Positions 27,156 to 36,297 are shown, counted from the stretch's first letter. The stretch is 64,000 nt of DNA from Bacteroidota bacterium (GCA_018267965.1 JAFDXK010000003.1:1-64000), one strand, 5' to 3'. Notes: generated by a model not told the origin, from the sequence alone. Numbers and translations: made by a program.

Positions 27156-27536
27156 TTATGATGATGCTGATTGTTGCTTATCTTCTTCATCTCCTTCTCC
27201 GCTGTCTGTCAACACACCGATGAATAATCCTGTAAATTTCCTGATAAGCGTTTTTCTACATGCATATAGAATAAGCAGTGCAAGTGTATAAACACCTGCC
27301 ATAACGAAGTATCCGCCTGTACGCGAACCCAACAAGTCAGAAAAAAGTTCAGCTAACCCCATGCCCGTAAACAAGAATGCAGGCATCAGCAGTAACAATA
27401 TTAAAATGGTAAACGTAAAAAAACTCAATACTCTAGCTATACGCTCGGTAATATCAAGCTTTACAATACGTATACGCGTATCAATATAATCTGCGACCTT
27501 ATCGCGCCACTTACCTAAGAAATCCAGTACTGCCAT
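27156..27536 (-). CDS. phage-holin-superfamily-like membrane protein (Holin-X type)
   Basis: A 126-aa protein with an amphipathic N-terminal helix (FLGKWRDKVADYIDTRIRIV), two hydrophobic segments (about 42-65 and 76-96) and an acidic C-terminus. This plan fits the Phage_holin_3_6/Actinobacterial Holin-X family, which despite its name is usually a chromosomal envelope protein. It starts 2 bp after the YtxH-like stop. No phage genes are nearby, so it is not evidence of a prophage. Confidence 0.75.
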   Translation of the reverse strand: MAVLDFLGKWRDKVADYIDTRIRIVKLDITERIARVLSFFTFTILILLLLMPAFLFTGMGLAELFSDLLGSRTGGYFVMAGVYTLALLILYACRKTLIRKFTGLFIGVLTDSGEGDEEDKQQSASS

Positions 27537-27538
27537 AT

Positions 27539-27745
27539 CTATGTATGATATATATCGTGCTCAAGGTCTTCAGTAGTCTTAGCCATCCTGTCCTTGATTT
27601 TATCTTTCAGGCCGTTTACTCTATCCTTTATTTTGGTAAGGTCTTCCTGGCGTTTTTCTTTATCTGTAGCGAGTAAATAACCCACTGCTGCTCCTATTGC
27701 GGCACCTACAAAAAGCGTTGCAATTGTTTTACCTGTTCTACCCAT
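27539..27745 (-). CDS. YtxH domain-containing protein
   Basis: A 68-aa protein with one N-terminal hydrophobic, glycine-rich segment (TLFVGAAIGAAVGYLLATD) followed by a charged helix (KIKDRVNGLKDKIKDRM), the typical YtxH/gas-vesicle-GvpP-like stress protein layout. First gene of a three-gene leftward operon with the holin-like and coiled-coil proteins. These operons are often induced by general or envelope stress; regulation here is inferred only from the promoter-like TAATTTTG upstream. Confidence 0.8.
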   Translation of the reverse strand: MGRTGKTIATLFVGAAIGAAVGYLLATDKEKRQEDLTKIKDRVNGLKDKIKDRMAKTTEDLEHDIYHT

Positions 27746-27779
27746 AACTCAACGGTTTAAGTGTTTTAAATTTATACTG

Positions 27780-27787
27780 CAAAATTA
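27780..27787 (-). promoter_or_regulatory. -7 element of the YtxH operon
   Basis: TAATTTTG on the minus strand, 34 nt before the YtxH start, matches TAnnTTTG. Confidence 0.45.
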
Positions 27788-27867
27788 TGAAATAATTGCG
27801 CTGCCCCTGTTATTTGTGGCATAATCTTTATAATTTAATAAAATATTGACATCTTGTAAATTACTCC

Positions 27868-28884
27868 ATGCGCAACGATTCTGTTAAACAATACCTGATG
27901 ATTGCTGTCATCCTGCTTCTGATATATATCATAGGTTGGCAGTTATATATCTTTTTTCCGGGCTTATTGGGTGCAGTTACTCTTTACATTATTATGAGGC
28001 AGCCCTACTTTCACCTCACAATCATCAAAAATTGGAAAAAAGGAAGAACTGCCTTGCTCTTCATATTGGTTTCTATCATAGTATTTGTATTGCCTCTTAT
28101 AGGATTAATAGACATCTTGTTACCAAAATTCAATGCCCTGATAGAAAACAGCAATACCATACCTGCTACTTTAAAAAGCCTGTCTGTAAAACTGCAAACC
28201 ATATCGCCTCAACTTCGCATCAACCAGGAACAGATAATTGGTGTAGTACAAAAGCTTACTTCTTCAATACCCGGTATTCTTAATGCTACTGCCAACATGC
28301 TTACAAATACAGTACTCGCATTCTTCATACTATACTATATGCTGGTAGATGGACGCAAGATGGAGCAGGCCATTCACAAATTCCTGCCGCTCAAGCCGGA
28401 GAATATCGACAATGTTTGGGAAGCTACACGCACTATGGTGATATCAAATGCAATAGGTATTCCTGTACTGGCAGCTTCTCAGGGTATTGCAGCCATGCTG
28501 GGGTATTTTATTTTCGGTATCGAAGACTATGTTTTGTGGGGCGTTATCACAGGCATTGTTTCAGTTGTACCGCTAGTGGGTTGTATGTTGGTATGGGGTC
28601 CGTTGTGCGTCTACTTATTTGCCATCGGGCATACAGGCGCAGCAATAGGTTTGCTGATTTATTCATTCGTTATAACAGGTGGTATTGATAATGTACTGCG
28701 CTTTACGATTCTCAAGAAAATAGGCGATGTGCACCCCATCATTACTGCACTGGGCATCATAGTTGGGCTACCTTTATTTGGCTTTATGGGCTTTATTTTC
28801 GGCCCGCTGATCATCTCTTATCTGTTATTACTGATGGATGTCTACAAAGCAGAGTTTTCGGGAGCTTCTTCACCCAAAGAATAG
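27868..28884 (+). CDS. AI-2E family transporter
   Basis: A 338-aa inner-membrane protein with about eight hydrophobic segments and the long amphipathic loop (about 85-145) between segments 3 and 4 that is typical of the AI-2E/UPF0118 family. The conserved C-terminal part PIITALGIIVGLPLFGFMGF and IFGPLIISYLLLL is intact. Members export small molecules or exchange Na+ for H+; substrate prediction from sequence is not reliable. It ends 4 bp from the convergent nadD stop. Confidence 0.87.
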   Translation: MRNDSVKQYLMIAVILLLIYIIGWQLYIFFPGLLGAVTLYIIMRQPYFHLTIIKNWKKGRTALLFILVSIIVFVLPLIGLIDILLPKFNALIENSNTIPATLKSLSVKLQTISPQLRINQEQIIGVVQKLTSSIPGILNATANMLTNTVLAFFILYYMLVDGRKMEQAIHKFLPLKPENIDNVWEATRTMVISNAIGIPVLAASQGIAAMLGYFIFGIEDYVLWGVITGIVSVVPLVGCMLVWGPLCVYLFAIGHTGAAIGLLIYSFVITGGIDNVLRFTILKKIGDVHPIITALGIIVGLPLFGFMGFIFGPLIISYLLLLMDVYKAEFSGASSPKE

Positions 28885-28888
28885 TGTT

Positions 28889-29458
28889 CTACTTATAATA
28901 CCTGTTTGCTTCTATGTATTCCCATACATTATCAGGCATTAAGTAACGCACGCTGTTACCCTCTTTTATTTGTTTGCGGATGTAAGTAGACGACACCTCC
29001 AACAACGGAGCTTGCACTCTGGTCAACTTAGCATTGTATGTTTCAGTGATTGCAAAACCCGGGCGTTCATACACTATGATGTTATGATTAGCCAGCAATT
29101 GCTCATAATTCTTCCACCTGTGTATGTTCTGAAAACTATCAGCACCCATTATGATAGAGAATTGCTCTAAAGGAAATTTCTCTTTCAGGTAGGTGAGTGT
29201 ATCTATCGTGTATGAAGGTTTGGGCAAATGAAATTCTACATTACTTGCCCTGAATTTATTATTTCCTTCTATAGCCAGGTTTACAAGATGCAGCCTGTCA
29301 TATTCATTCAGTAATGTATGAGAATCTTTTAGGGGGTTGTGCGGCGATACTACAAACCAAATCTTATCAATATCTACATGCTCTACTATGTGGTTTGCTA
29401 TGATTAAATGCCCTACGTGAACCGGATTAAAACTGCCGAAATACAACCCTATATGCAT
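28889..29458 (-). CDS. nadD: nicotinate-nucleotide adenylyltransferase
   Basis: A 189-aa cytoplasmic enzyme that joins ATP and nicotinate mononucleotide to make deamido-NAD. The nucleotidyltransferase motif GSFNPVHVGHL (H14-x2-H17) starts the protein, and the second ATP-binding motif ISSTYIRK-like sequence reads VSSTYIRKQI near residue 158. Length is normal for the family. A -7 element TATCTTTG lies 5 nt before the ATG, predicting a leaderless mRNA. Confidence 0.95.
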   Translation of the reverse strand: MHIGLYFGSFNPVHVGHLIIANHIVEHVDIDKIWFVVSPHNPLKDSHTLLNEYDRLHLVNLAIEGNNKFRASNVEFHLPKPSYTIDTLTYLKEKFPLEQFSIIMGADSFQNIHRWKNYEQLLANHNIIVYERPGFAITETYNAKLTRVQAPLLEVSSTYIRKQIKEGNSVRYLMPDNVWEYIEANRYYK

Positions 29459-29463
29459 GGGCG

Positions 29464-29471
29464 CAAAGATA
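29464..29471 (-). promoter_or_regulatory. -7 element giving a probable leaderless nadD transcript
   Basis: TATCTTTG on the minus strand ends 5 nt before the nadD ATG. Confidence 0.6.
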
Positions 29472-29564
29472 ACTTATGGGTTGATTAAATGAGGAGAAGC
29501 CAGGCTATTTAATACATATAAAACATTCAAAATTGAGCAATTGAGCTATCCGGCAATTGAGCCA

Positions 29565-29810
29565 TTATTGAACAGTTACCCAAATCCTTTCAGCATCGGC
29601 CTTACGTATGCTCAGGTAATAACCTGCTATTTGTATCGCCATGGGGTCGCCCATCGGGGCTATCATTTCTATCCAAACAGGTTCGCCGGGTATGCAGCCC
29701 ATTTCCATCAGTGTCAGTTGAAAATCACTCTGCTCGTGCTCTTTTATCAGTGCTTTTTTACCTGCAGGCAATTCAGACAGGCGCACTATTTTCTCCTTCT
29801 CTGCGTTCAT
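29565..29810 (-). CDS. feoA: FeoA-family protein
   Basis: An 81-aa SH3-like protein. RLSELPAGKKALIKE at the start, LMEMGCIPGEPVWIE in the middle and IAGYYLSIRKADAERIWV at the end follow the FeoA pattern (regulator or accessory factor of the FeoB ferrous iron transporter). The ATG at 29810 is chosen over TTG at 29819 because TAATTTTG lies immediately upstream and the TTG is part of it. No feoB follows within the window, so it may act alone or with a distant FeoB. Confidence 0.85.
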   Translation of the reverse strand: MNAEKEKIVRLSELPAGKKALIKEHEQSDFQLTLMEMGCIPGEPVWIEMIAPMGDPMAIQIAGYYLSIRKADAERIWVTVQ

Positions 29811-29816
29811 CGGGTG

Positions 29817-29824
29817 CAAAATTA
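29817..29824 (-). promoter_or_regulatory. -7 element giving a probable leaderless feoA transcript
   Basis: TAATTTTG on the minus strand ends 6 nt before the ATG at 29810. Confidence 0.6.
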
Positions 29825-29880
29825 GGCTAACAAAATAGGTACACCTAAAAAATATACGACCTTTGCCAAAATTTCATCAA

Positions 29881-30312
29881 ATGCCGGCAAGGTTTTATGA
29901 GCAGGAAATACGTTCAGGATTGAAAGATAAACGTCGTTTATCTGCTTTCCTTGATGCATTAGTGCACAAACATCTTAAAAAGGCAGATACATCAAACCTT
30001 ACTTATATATTCTGCAACGATGAATATCTGTTACAGATAAACCAACAATTCCTGAATCACGATACTTTTACCGACATCATCACCTTCAACCTGAGCGAAG
30101 CTGCTAATGAACTGGTTGGTGAAATATACATCAGCACCGAACGCGTAAAAGAAAATGCCTCAAAATTCGACACCACTTACAATGAAGAATTGCACCGGGT
30201 TATTTTTCATGGCGCATTACACCTCTGTGGTTTCAAAGACAAAACAAAAACCGATAAAGAAACAATGCGCAAGCAGGAAGACGCTTGTTTAAAACAGTAT
30301 TTTAAAGGATAA
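29881..30312 (+). CDS. ybeY: endoribonuclease YbeY (rRNA maturation factor)
   Basis: A 143-aa zinc-dependent RNase involved in 16S rRNA 3'-end processing and ribosome quality control. The metal site reads HGALHLCGFKDKTKTD: two of the three histidines of the family pattern H-x3-H-x5-H are present, and the third position is replaced by the KDKT sequence that other Bacteroidota homologues also show. SNLTYIFCNDEYLLQIN and HDTFTDIITFNL match the conserved N-terminal core. ATG at 29881 is preferred over TTG at 29863. The stop overlaps the next start (TAATG), so the two genes are coupled. Confidence 0.9.
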   Translation: MPARFYEQEIRSGLKDKRRLSAFLDALVHKHLKKADTSNLTYIFCNDEYLLQINQQFLNHDTFTDIITFNLSEAANELVGEIYISTERVKENASKFDTTYNEELHRVIFHGALHLCGFKDKTKTDKETMRKQEDACLKQYFKG

Positions 30313-31040
30313 TGCAATTAGAGATTTTATACGAAGATGATGACATGATTATTATCAATAAGCCGGCAGGCATATTGGTAATACCTGATCGTTTCAATTC
30401 CGATTTACCCTCGCTCAATCACATGCTCGAAAAGCAGATAGGGCAAAAGATTTGGGTGGTGCACCGCCTCGACCGTGATACCAGCGGCGTAATATGTTTT
30501 GCAAAAAATGAAGCGTCACACAAATATTTATCGCAGCTGTTTGAAGAACACGAAGTAGGTAAGTTTTATGCAGGTATTGTGCAGGGACGCGTAATGCCCG
30601 AAGAGGGCCGCATCGAAGCACCTATTGCCGCACACCCTACACAGAAAGGTAAAATGGTCGTAGCACGCAAAGGCAAATTATCTGTAACCGATTATAAAGT
30701 AGTTACTCAATGGCCTTTGTATTCATTGGTACAATTCCAGATACATACCGGCCGCACACACCAGATACGTGTGCATATGCAATCTATCGGTCACCCTATT
30801 GTAGCCGATGAATTATATGGCGATGGCAAACCATTTTTACTATCAGGCATTAAAAAGAAATACAAATTATCTGATAAAGACGAGAACGAACGCCCTTTGC
30901 TCAGCAGACTGGCTTTACATTCTTACAGGCTCATATTAAAGAAACCAGATGGTACTGAAGTAGTTGCAGAAGCCCCGCTGCCAAAGGATATGGCTGCCTG
31001 CGTAAAACAATTGGACAAATGGTGTAATACCACCATGTAG
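30312..31040 (+). CDS. RluA-family pseudouridine synthase
   Basis: A 242-aa enzyme that converts uridine to pseudouridine in rRNA or tRNA. The catalytic motif VVHRLDRDTSGVICFAKN contains the essential Asp in HRLDRDTSG, and FQIHTGRTHQIRVHMQSIGHPI is the second family motif. No N-terminal S4 domain is present, so it is nearer the short RluA/RluC-like type than RluD; the exact target base cannot be assigned. It overlaps ybeY by 1 bp, linking two rRNA-processing enzymes in one transcript. Confidence 0.92.
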   Translation: MQLEILYEDDDMIIINKPAGILVIPDRFNSDLPSLNHMLEKQIGQKIWVVHRLDRDTSGVICFAKNEASHKYLSQLFEEHEVGKFYAGIVQGRVMPEEGRIEAPIAAHPTQKGKMVVARKGKLSVTDYKVVTQWPLYSLVQFQIHTGRTHQIRVHMQSIGHPIVADELYGDGKPFLLSGIKKKYKLSDKDENERPLLSRLALHSYRLILKKPDGTEVVAEAPLPKDMAACVKQLDKWCNTTM

Positions 31041-31106
31041 GATAGCAGGATTTATCCTTACTTTTACACCCCCTCACCATTATTATCTAACTTTTGACTT
31101 AACAAT

Positions 31107-31454
31107 ATGAAATCTAACATCAACATACAGGTATTGCTTGACGAAGAAAAAATGCCTGAAACTATTGAATGGAATGCACCTGATGGCGGTGTAGAAGAAA
31201 TGCAGGAATCAAAAGCCATATTACTTGGCTTGTGGGACGGGCAGGAAAAATCGGCACTCCGCATCGACCTGTGGACGAAAAAAATGATGGTAGATGAAAT
31301 GAACGATTTCTTTTATCAGACATTATATGGCATGTCAGATACTTACCTGCGTGCTACTAAAAATGCTGCCCTTGCCGATGAATTGAAAGCATTTGCTAAA
31401 GACTTCCTCAAAAAAGCCAGCGATGCTTTAGAAAAAGAAGAAGCAAATAAATAA
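31107..31454 (+). CDS. gldC: gliding motility protein GldC
   Basis: A 115-aa soluble protein that matches GldC of gliding Bacteroidota: SNINIQVLLDEEKMPETIEW at the start, the D-GG-x-E-E-x2-ESKAILLGLWDG core and a Lys/Glu-rich helical C-terminus (KAFAKDFLKKASDALEKE). In Flavobacterium GldC is needed for efficient but not absolute gliding; its biochemical role is not established. It heads a rightward group with yqeY, cvpA and pabA. Confidence 0.9.
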   Translation: MKSNINIQVLLDEEKMPETIEWNAPDGGVEEMQESKAILLGLWDGQEKSALRIDLWTKKMMVDEMNDFFYQTLYGMSDTYLRATKNAALADELKAFAKDFLKKASDALEKEEANK

Positions 31455-31479
31455 TTTAATCATTACAAATAAGTAACGC

Positions 31480-31932
31480 ATGTCACTCGAAACAAAAGTA
31501 ATGGAGCAAATGAAAGAGGCGATGAAGGCTAAAGATGAGCCTGCATTGCGTACGCTCCGCGCTATCAAAGCAGCTATTCTTCTTGAAAAAACTTCTGGCA
31601 GCGGCACAGAAATAACCGAAGCCGATGAAATCAAGATGCTGCAAAAAATGGCTAAGCAACGCCGCGATTCTCTCGACATCTTCGTTCAGCAAAACCGCGA
31701 GGACCTTGCTGCTAAAGAGCGCGAGGAGTTAGCTATTATCGAGAAGTTTTTGCCTAAGCAAATGAGTGCTGAAGAATTGACAGCAGAATTAAAAGCTATC
31801 ATGGCACAGGTTGGCGCTTCTTCTCCTGCTGATATGGGCAAGGTTATGGGTGTTGCATCAAAGCAATTGGCTGGCAAGGCAGATGGTAAAATGATATCTG
31901 AAACTGTAAAACAATTATTAGCGCAAGGCTAA
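31480..31932 (+). CDS. GatB/YqeY domain-containing protein
   Basis: A 150-aa cytoplasmic protein of the stand-alone YqeY family, related to the tRNA-binding tail domain of the GatB amidotransferase subunit. It shows the expected helical plan: MEQMKEAMKAKDEPALRTLR, IEKFLPKQMSAEELTAEL and a C-terminal MGKVMGVASKQLAGKADG segment. Its biological role is not settled. The stop and the cvpA start overlap by 1 bp (TAATG). Confidence 0.93.
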   Translation: MSLETKVMEQMKEAMKAKDEPALRTLRAIKAAILLEKTSGSGTEITEADEIKMLQKMAKQRRDSLDIFVQQNREDLAAKEREELAIIEKFLPKQMSAEELTAELKAIMAQVGASSPADMGKVMGVASKQLAGKADGKMISETVKQLLAQG

Positions 31933-32474
31933 TGATACTGGATGTAATAGGCATAATATTACTCATCATATTTTTTGTACGCGGCTACATGAAAGGCATC
32001 ATTGTAGCCGCGTTTTCTATGCTGTCTATCGTGGTAGGCGTTATTTTCTCACTCAAGTTCTCAGAGAAGCTGTCCTCCTATTTATTAGAAAAACACATCA
32101 TCACCTCCGCATGGGTACAGCCACTCAGCTATATCATCATCTTTATTGGCGTAGTGCTCTTAGTACGACTGGCGGCAAAAGCAATTGAAACATCTGCGCA
32201 TGCTGTAATGCTGGGTTGGCTCAATAAACTAATTGGTGGCATGCTCTATGCTTTTTTGATTGCTATGGTTTGGAGTTCATTATTGTGGATAGGCGCTCAA
32301 ATGCAATTGATAAAAGCTGAGACCATTGCTGCCTCCAAAACCTATCCTTTCTTTTCGCAATTAGCACCATGGGTGGCACATCACATCGGCTCAGTGATAC
32401 CCGTTGCCAAAGATGTTTTTCACGACCTTGAAACTTTCTTCACCAAAGTAAACGAACATGTGGGTACTCATTGA
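31932..32474 (+). CDS. CvpA family membrane protein
   Basis: A 180-aa protein with four hydrophobic segments (about 5-22, 27-48, 68-88 and 100-122), matching the CvpA (colicin V production) family found widely outside colicin producers. MILDVIGIILLIIFFVRGYM and the G-x2-KGII pattern after it are typical. The 3' end overlaps the next gene by 17 bp. Family members are linked to envelope homeostasis and septation; no specific substrate is known. Confidence 0.85.
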   Translation: MILDVIGIILLIIFFVRGYMKGIIVAAFSMLSIVVGVIFSLKFSEKLSSYLLEKHIITSAWVQPLSYIIIFIGVVLLVRLAAKAIETSAHAVMLGWLNKLIGGMLYAFLIAMVWSSLLWIGAQMQLIKAETIAASKTYPFFSQLAPWVAHHIGSVIPVAKDVFHDLETFFTKVNEHVGTH

Positions 32475-33024
32475 TAACTACGATTCATTTACTTACATAC
32501 TGCATCATTACCTGTTGCAGTGCGGTAGTGATTGTGTGGTATATCGCAATGACGAGATAACCGTTGATGAATTGATTAAGCTCAATCCCTCTCGCATCAT
32601 TATTTCCCCTGGCCCTGAAACACCACTACAGGCTGGCATTACGATGGATGTCATCAAACACTTTCACAATAAAATTCCCATACTCGGTGTTTGTCTCGGA
32701 CACCAGGCATTAGGTATGTATTTCGGTGCACAGTTAGTACATGCTCCTTATCCCATGCATGGCAAAACAAGTGAAGTAAACTATACAACGCATCCTTTAT
32801 TCACTGGATTGAACAATCCCATCACGGTCATGCGTTACCATTCTTTAGCTGTAAACAATTTTGAAGGAACAGGCTTACAGGCTATAGCTCATTCTGCCGA
32901 TGATAAAACCATCATGGCATTGGTACATGAAACATATCCTTGTGTGGGTATCCAGTTCCACCCCGAAAGTGTGGGCACTACAGATGGCTTGCAGTTATTG
33001 AAGAATTGGTCGCAAATGTTCTAA
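32458..33024 (+). CDS. pabA: anthranilate/aminodeoxychorismate synthase glutamine amidotransferase
   Basis: A 188-aa class I glutamine amidotransferase. The nucleophile C79 lies in GVCLGHQALG and the other triad residues H168 and E170 in QFHPESVGT; WVLIDNYDSFTYIL is the N-terminal signature. It gives ammonia to the synthase subunit for p-aminobenzoate (PabA, folate) or anthranilate (TrpG, tryptophan). No pabB, trpE or other trp gene is nearby, so PabA or a shared amphibolic subunit is the likelier assignment, with moderate certainty. Confidence 0.85.
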   Translation: MWVLIDNYDSFTYILHHYLLQCGSDCVVYRNDEITVDELIKLNPSRIIISPGPETPLQAGITMDVIKHFHNKIPILGVCLGHQALGMYFGAQLVHAPYPMHGKTSEVNYTTHPLFTGLNNPITVMRYHSLAVNNFEGTGLQAIAHSADDKTIMALVHETYPCVGIQFHPESVGTTDGLQLLKNWSQMF

Positions 33025-33783
33025 TCACCATTTCCAGTTTTCCACACCATGCGTATATAATTGCTGCCTGCCGTATTCATCTGTTACCACTAATTGCCCG
33101 TCTGCTTTTACAGATTCTATCCTGGCACTCCATTCTATTTTACCATTATCAAATTGCTGGTACAATCCTTTGCGGTACAGGTAATCATTGTATTGCTTTA
33201 CCATCTCATCAGCAGCTGTGGTATTATATACATTGGTCAATATCCTTTCCCTCAGCCGGTGTGTTAGTTTCTGTATATCAAACACAGCCCCTCCCGATAG
33301 CATCCTCAATGAGCCGGCATATGGCAATTCCCTGGGCATGGTAGGCTGTAATACATTTATCCCTATTCCTACTATGCTATATGCCCAGTTACTACCCCTT
33401 ATCACATTCTCTATCAATACACCTCCTGCCTTTTTGTCATTGATAATGATATCATTAGGCCACTTAATTCTCACATCCCAACCTTCCTGTAACTCCTGCA
33501 AAACATCTGCAATACCCACAGTAGCCATCACATTAAATAAAAATTGACTATCAATAGCTTGTAAAGGTGCTATAATAATGCTCATCAGCAGGCTTTCACC
33601 TTGGCTGGCTATCCATGTCCTGCCTCTTTGCCCCTTACCCCTGGTTTGCTCTTTGGCGGTCACTGTCAGCCCGGGTTGTGCCGTATCGGCATCTATCAGC
33701 CCCATGGCATAGTTATTGGTACTGTCTATACTATCAAGTTCTATGACCGGTGCGCTTAATATGGATTGTAAGCTGAGTGCCAA
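33025..33783 (-). CDS. birA: biotin--[acetyl-CoA-carboxylase] ligase
   Basis: A 252-aa monofunctional biotin protein ligase that attaches biotin to the carboxyl-carrier protein. The biotinyl-AMP loop reads TRGKGQRGRTW and the KWPNDIIINDKKAGGVLIE motif provides the catalytic Lys. There is no N-terminal helix-turn-helix, so it should not be a repressor. The only start available at the N-terminus is TTG (33783). It lies head-to-head with rsfS, 61 bp apart. Confidence 0.92.
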   Translation of the reverse strand: MALSLQSILSAPVIELDSIDSTNNYAMGLIDADTAQPGLTVTAKEQTRGKGQRGRTWIASQGESLLMSIIIAPLQAIDSQFLFNVMATVGIADVLQELQEGWDVRIKWPNDIIINDKKAGGVLIENVIRGSNWAYSIVGIGINVLQPTMPRELPYAGSLRMLSGGAVFDIQKLTHRLRERILTNVYNTTAADEMVKQYNDYLYRKGLYQQFDNGKIEWSARIESVKADGQLVVTDEYGRQQLYTHGVENWKW

Positions 33784-33844
33784 AAAGATTATATAATTTT
33801 GATGATATTACAGATATTGCCAACAAAATAAGACTTTTAGCAAT

Positions 33845-34240
33845 TTGGAGAAAATAATTACTGCACTGCAGGGAAGAAAAAAGTCACCTGCACGTCTTAC
33901 AAAAAACAGCAAGATTTTTAAGGCTATCATCAAAGCCATAAAAGAGAAGAAAGGTGAAAATGTGGTATCGCTGGACTTGAGAAAGATTGACGAAGCCGTA
34001 GCCGATTTCTTCATTGTTTGCGAAGCACAATCCAGAACACAAATTAATGCCATTAGCGATTTCATTATAGAAACAGTTCAGAAAGACTGCGACGAAAAAC
34101 CTTATCACGTTGAATTGAGTGATCAATGGACGCTTGTGGATTATGTAAATATTGTAGTACATATATTCCAAAAAGACCTTCGCAAGTTTTACGACCTCGA
34201 AAGCCTATGGAATGATGCAGAAAAAATTGAACACGATTAA
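33845..34240 (+). CDS. rsfS: ribosomal silencing factor RsfS
   Basis: A 131-aa protein that binds ribosomal protein L14 and blocks subunit joining when nutrients are scarce. The conserved core reads KAIKEKKGENVVSLDLRKI, VADFFIVCEAQSRTQINAIS and WTLVDYVNIVVHIF. There is no ATG before the conserved domain; TTG at 33845 is the best start, and an upstream in-frame stop at 33803 limits the N-terminus. The next gene is ftsH, 30 bp downstream. Confidence 0.9.
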   Translation: MEKIITALQGRKKSPARLTKNSKIFKAIIKAIKEKKGENVVSLDLRKIDEAVADFFIVCEAQSRTQINAISDFIIETVQKDCDEKPYHVELSDQWTLVDYVNIVVHIFQKDLRKFYDLESLWNDAEKIEHD

Positions 34241-34270
34241 TTGATACAGGGATTTAAGTTTTAAAGAATA

Positions 34271-36262
34271 ATGGAAGACAATAAACAGAGGCCGGTACCG
34301 GGCAACGACAACAAACCCAAGAAAGGGCCAAAATTTAATATATACTGGATATACGGGCTGATGGTATTGATAATACTCGGCCTGCAGTTATTTAGCGGCG
34401 GTGTTACAGACACATCTAACGACTATAGTTTCCAGGATTTTCAAAGAGACTACCTCGACAAAGGAAATGTTGACCATCTGGTGGTAATCAACAAAAGCGA
34501 GGTTGAGGTCTATGCCAAAACACAAAGCACTACCAATGATAAGTCTTTGTTTAATAAGGCAAACGAACCTGTGAAACGCTTTCACATTGGTGATGTACAA
34601 TCATTTGAGACAGCACTGCGCGATGCACAATCTGCTTTCCCTCCCGAAAAAAGGATAAGGGTATTGTACAAAGAACAGGTAAGCATGTTCCGCGAGATAT
34701 CTAATTTCCTTTTACCTGCTTTGTTCCTTATTGCCATGTGGTTTCTCATCATGCGCAAGATGGGCGGCGGCGCAGGCGGCGGCGGCGGTGCAGGTGGAAT
34801 ATTCAACATTGGAAAATCAAAAGCACAGTTGTTTGAAAAAGGCACACGTGTTACGATTACCTTCAATGACGTTGCCGGATTGGATGAAGCGAAAGTAGAA
34901 GTAATGGAAATAGTAGATTTCCTTAAAAATCCTAAGAAATACACCGCTCTGGGTGGTAAGATACCTAAAGGTGCATTACTGGTAGGCCCTCCGGGCACAG
35001 GTAAAACCTTGTTGGCCAAAGCCGTAGCAGGTGAGGCTCAGGTTCCTTTCTTCTCTATGTCAGGTTCTGATTTCGTAGAACTGTTCGTGGGTGTGGGTGC
35101 CAGCCGTGTACGCGACCTCTTCAAACAAGCTCGCGAAAAAGCGCCTTGTATCGTGTTTATCGATGAGATAGACGCTATCGGTCGTGCGCGTGGCAAGAAC
35201 GTTGTAATGAGCAACGACGAGCGTGAGAATACATTGAATCAGTTACTGGTAGAAATGGATGGCTTTAGCGGCGATACAGGTATTATCGTACTTGCAGCTA
35301 CCAACCGCCCCGATGTATTGGATACAGCCTTATTGCGCCCGGGTCGTTTCGACAGGCAGATATCTATCGATATTCCGGATGTTCAGGGCCGTGAAAAAAT
35401 ATTCGATGTGCACCTGAAACCAATCAAGAAATCAAAAGACCTTGATATTCATAAACTTGCAGTTCAAACACCGGGCTTTGCAGGTGCCGATATCGCAAAC
35501 ATCTGTAACGAAGCTGCATTGATAGCTGCACGTAAAGGCAAAACAGAGGTGGATATGCAGGACTTCAACGATGCTATCGACCGTGTGATAGGCGGCTTGG
35601 AGAAAAAGAACAAGATCATTTCTCCCGAAGAGAAAAAAGTAATTGCTTACCACGAAGCAGGCCACGCCGTTGCGGGTTGGTTCTTAGAACATGCTCACCC
35701 CTTGGTTAAGGTGACTATTGTACCACGTGGCGTTGCAGCCCTTGGTTACGCACAATACTTACCTCGCGAGGTGTATATACGTAATACTGACCACCTGATG
35801 GACGATATGTGCATGAGCCTTGGCGGTCGCGCGGTGGAAGAAATAGTATTCGGTAAAATATCTACAGGCGCCCTCAGCGATTTGCAACACGTTACCCGCG
35901 CTGCTTATGCTATGGTAAGCATGTATGGTATGAACGATAAGATAGGTAACATATCTTTCTACGACCCGCAGGCAGAGAACAACTTCTCTAAGCCATACAG
36001 CGAAGAAACAGGTAAGATAATTGATGATGAAGTACGCAAATTGGTTGAAAAAGCCTATACGCGCACCAAAGCATTGCTCAATGAAAAGATAGAAGCTGTT
36101 AAGGCCATAGCCGAAGCATTATTGCAAAAAGAAGTGTTGTATAAAGACGACCTCGACCAGATGATTGGTAAACGCCCGTTCCCTGAGCCTGCTGAATATA
36201 CCCGCGGCCCCGAACCCGCAATACCTACAGAAGAAAGTGCAAATCTGATACAAACAGCATAA
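34271..36262 (+). CDS. ftsH: ATP-dependent zinc metalloprotease FtsH
   Basis: A 663-aa membrane AAA+ protease that degrades misassembled membrane proteins and short-lived regulators. Two hydrophobic segments flank a periplasmic domain (about 17-38 and 142-162). A Gly-rich linker (about 164-175) follows, then the AAA+ domain with Walker A GPPGTGKT (239-246), Walker [12 protein letters not shown], the SRH region, and the zinc site H461EAGH465 with the third ligand in the [13 protein letters not shown] region. The C-terminus is a Pro/Glu-rich tail. Length is normal. A terminator follows 5 bp after the stop. Confidence 0.97.
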   Translation: MEDNKQRPVPGNDNKPKKGPKFNIYWIYGLMVLIILGLQLFSGGVTDTSNDYSFQDFQRDYLDKGNVDHLVVINKSEVEVYAKTQSTTNDKSLFNKANEPVKRFHIGDVQSFETALRDAQSAFPPEKRIRVLYKEQVSMFREISNFLLPALFLIAMWFLIMRKMGGGAGGGGGAGGIFNIGKSKAQLFEKGTRVTITFNDVAGLDEAKVEVMEIVDFLKNPKKYTALGGKIPKGALLVGPPGTGKTLLAKAVAGEAQVPFFSMSGSDFVELFVGVGASRVRDLFKQAREKAPCIVFIDEIDAIGRARGKNVVMSNDERENTLNQLLVEMDGFSGDTGIIVLAATNRPDVLDTALLRPGRFDRQISIDIPDVQGREKIFDVHLKPIKKSKDLDIHKLAVQTPGFAGADIANICNEAALIAARKGKTEVDMQDFNDAIDRVIGGLEKKNKIISPEEKKVIAYHEAGHAVAGWFLEHAHPLVKVTIVPRGVAALGYAQYLPREVYIRNTDHLMDDMCMSLGGRAVEEIVFGKISTGALSDLQHVTRAAYAMVSMYGMNDKIGNISFYDPQAENNFSKPYSEETGKIIDDEVRKLVEKAYTRTKALLNEKIEAVKAIAEALLQKEVLYKDDLDQMIGKRPFPEPAEYTRGPEPAIPTEESANLIQTA

Positions 36263-36266
36263 CGAT

Positions 36267-36297
36267 AAAGGGAAGCAATTGCTTCCCTTTATTATTT
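36267..36297 (+). terminator. terminator after ftsH
   Basis: A 12-bp inverted repeat (aaagggaagcaa / ttgcttcccttt) with minimal loop is followed by a T-rich run. Confidence 0.8.

Noticed and set aside
26770..27745. Prophage remnant suggested by the holin-like gene
   Set aside because: No integrase, capsid or lysis genes are near, and the holin-X/YtxH pair is a common chromosomal envelope operon.
32458..33024. Calling the amidotransferase trpG with certainty
   Set aside because: No trp or pab synthase gene is adjacent, and PabA and TrpG cannot be separated by reading alone.
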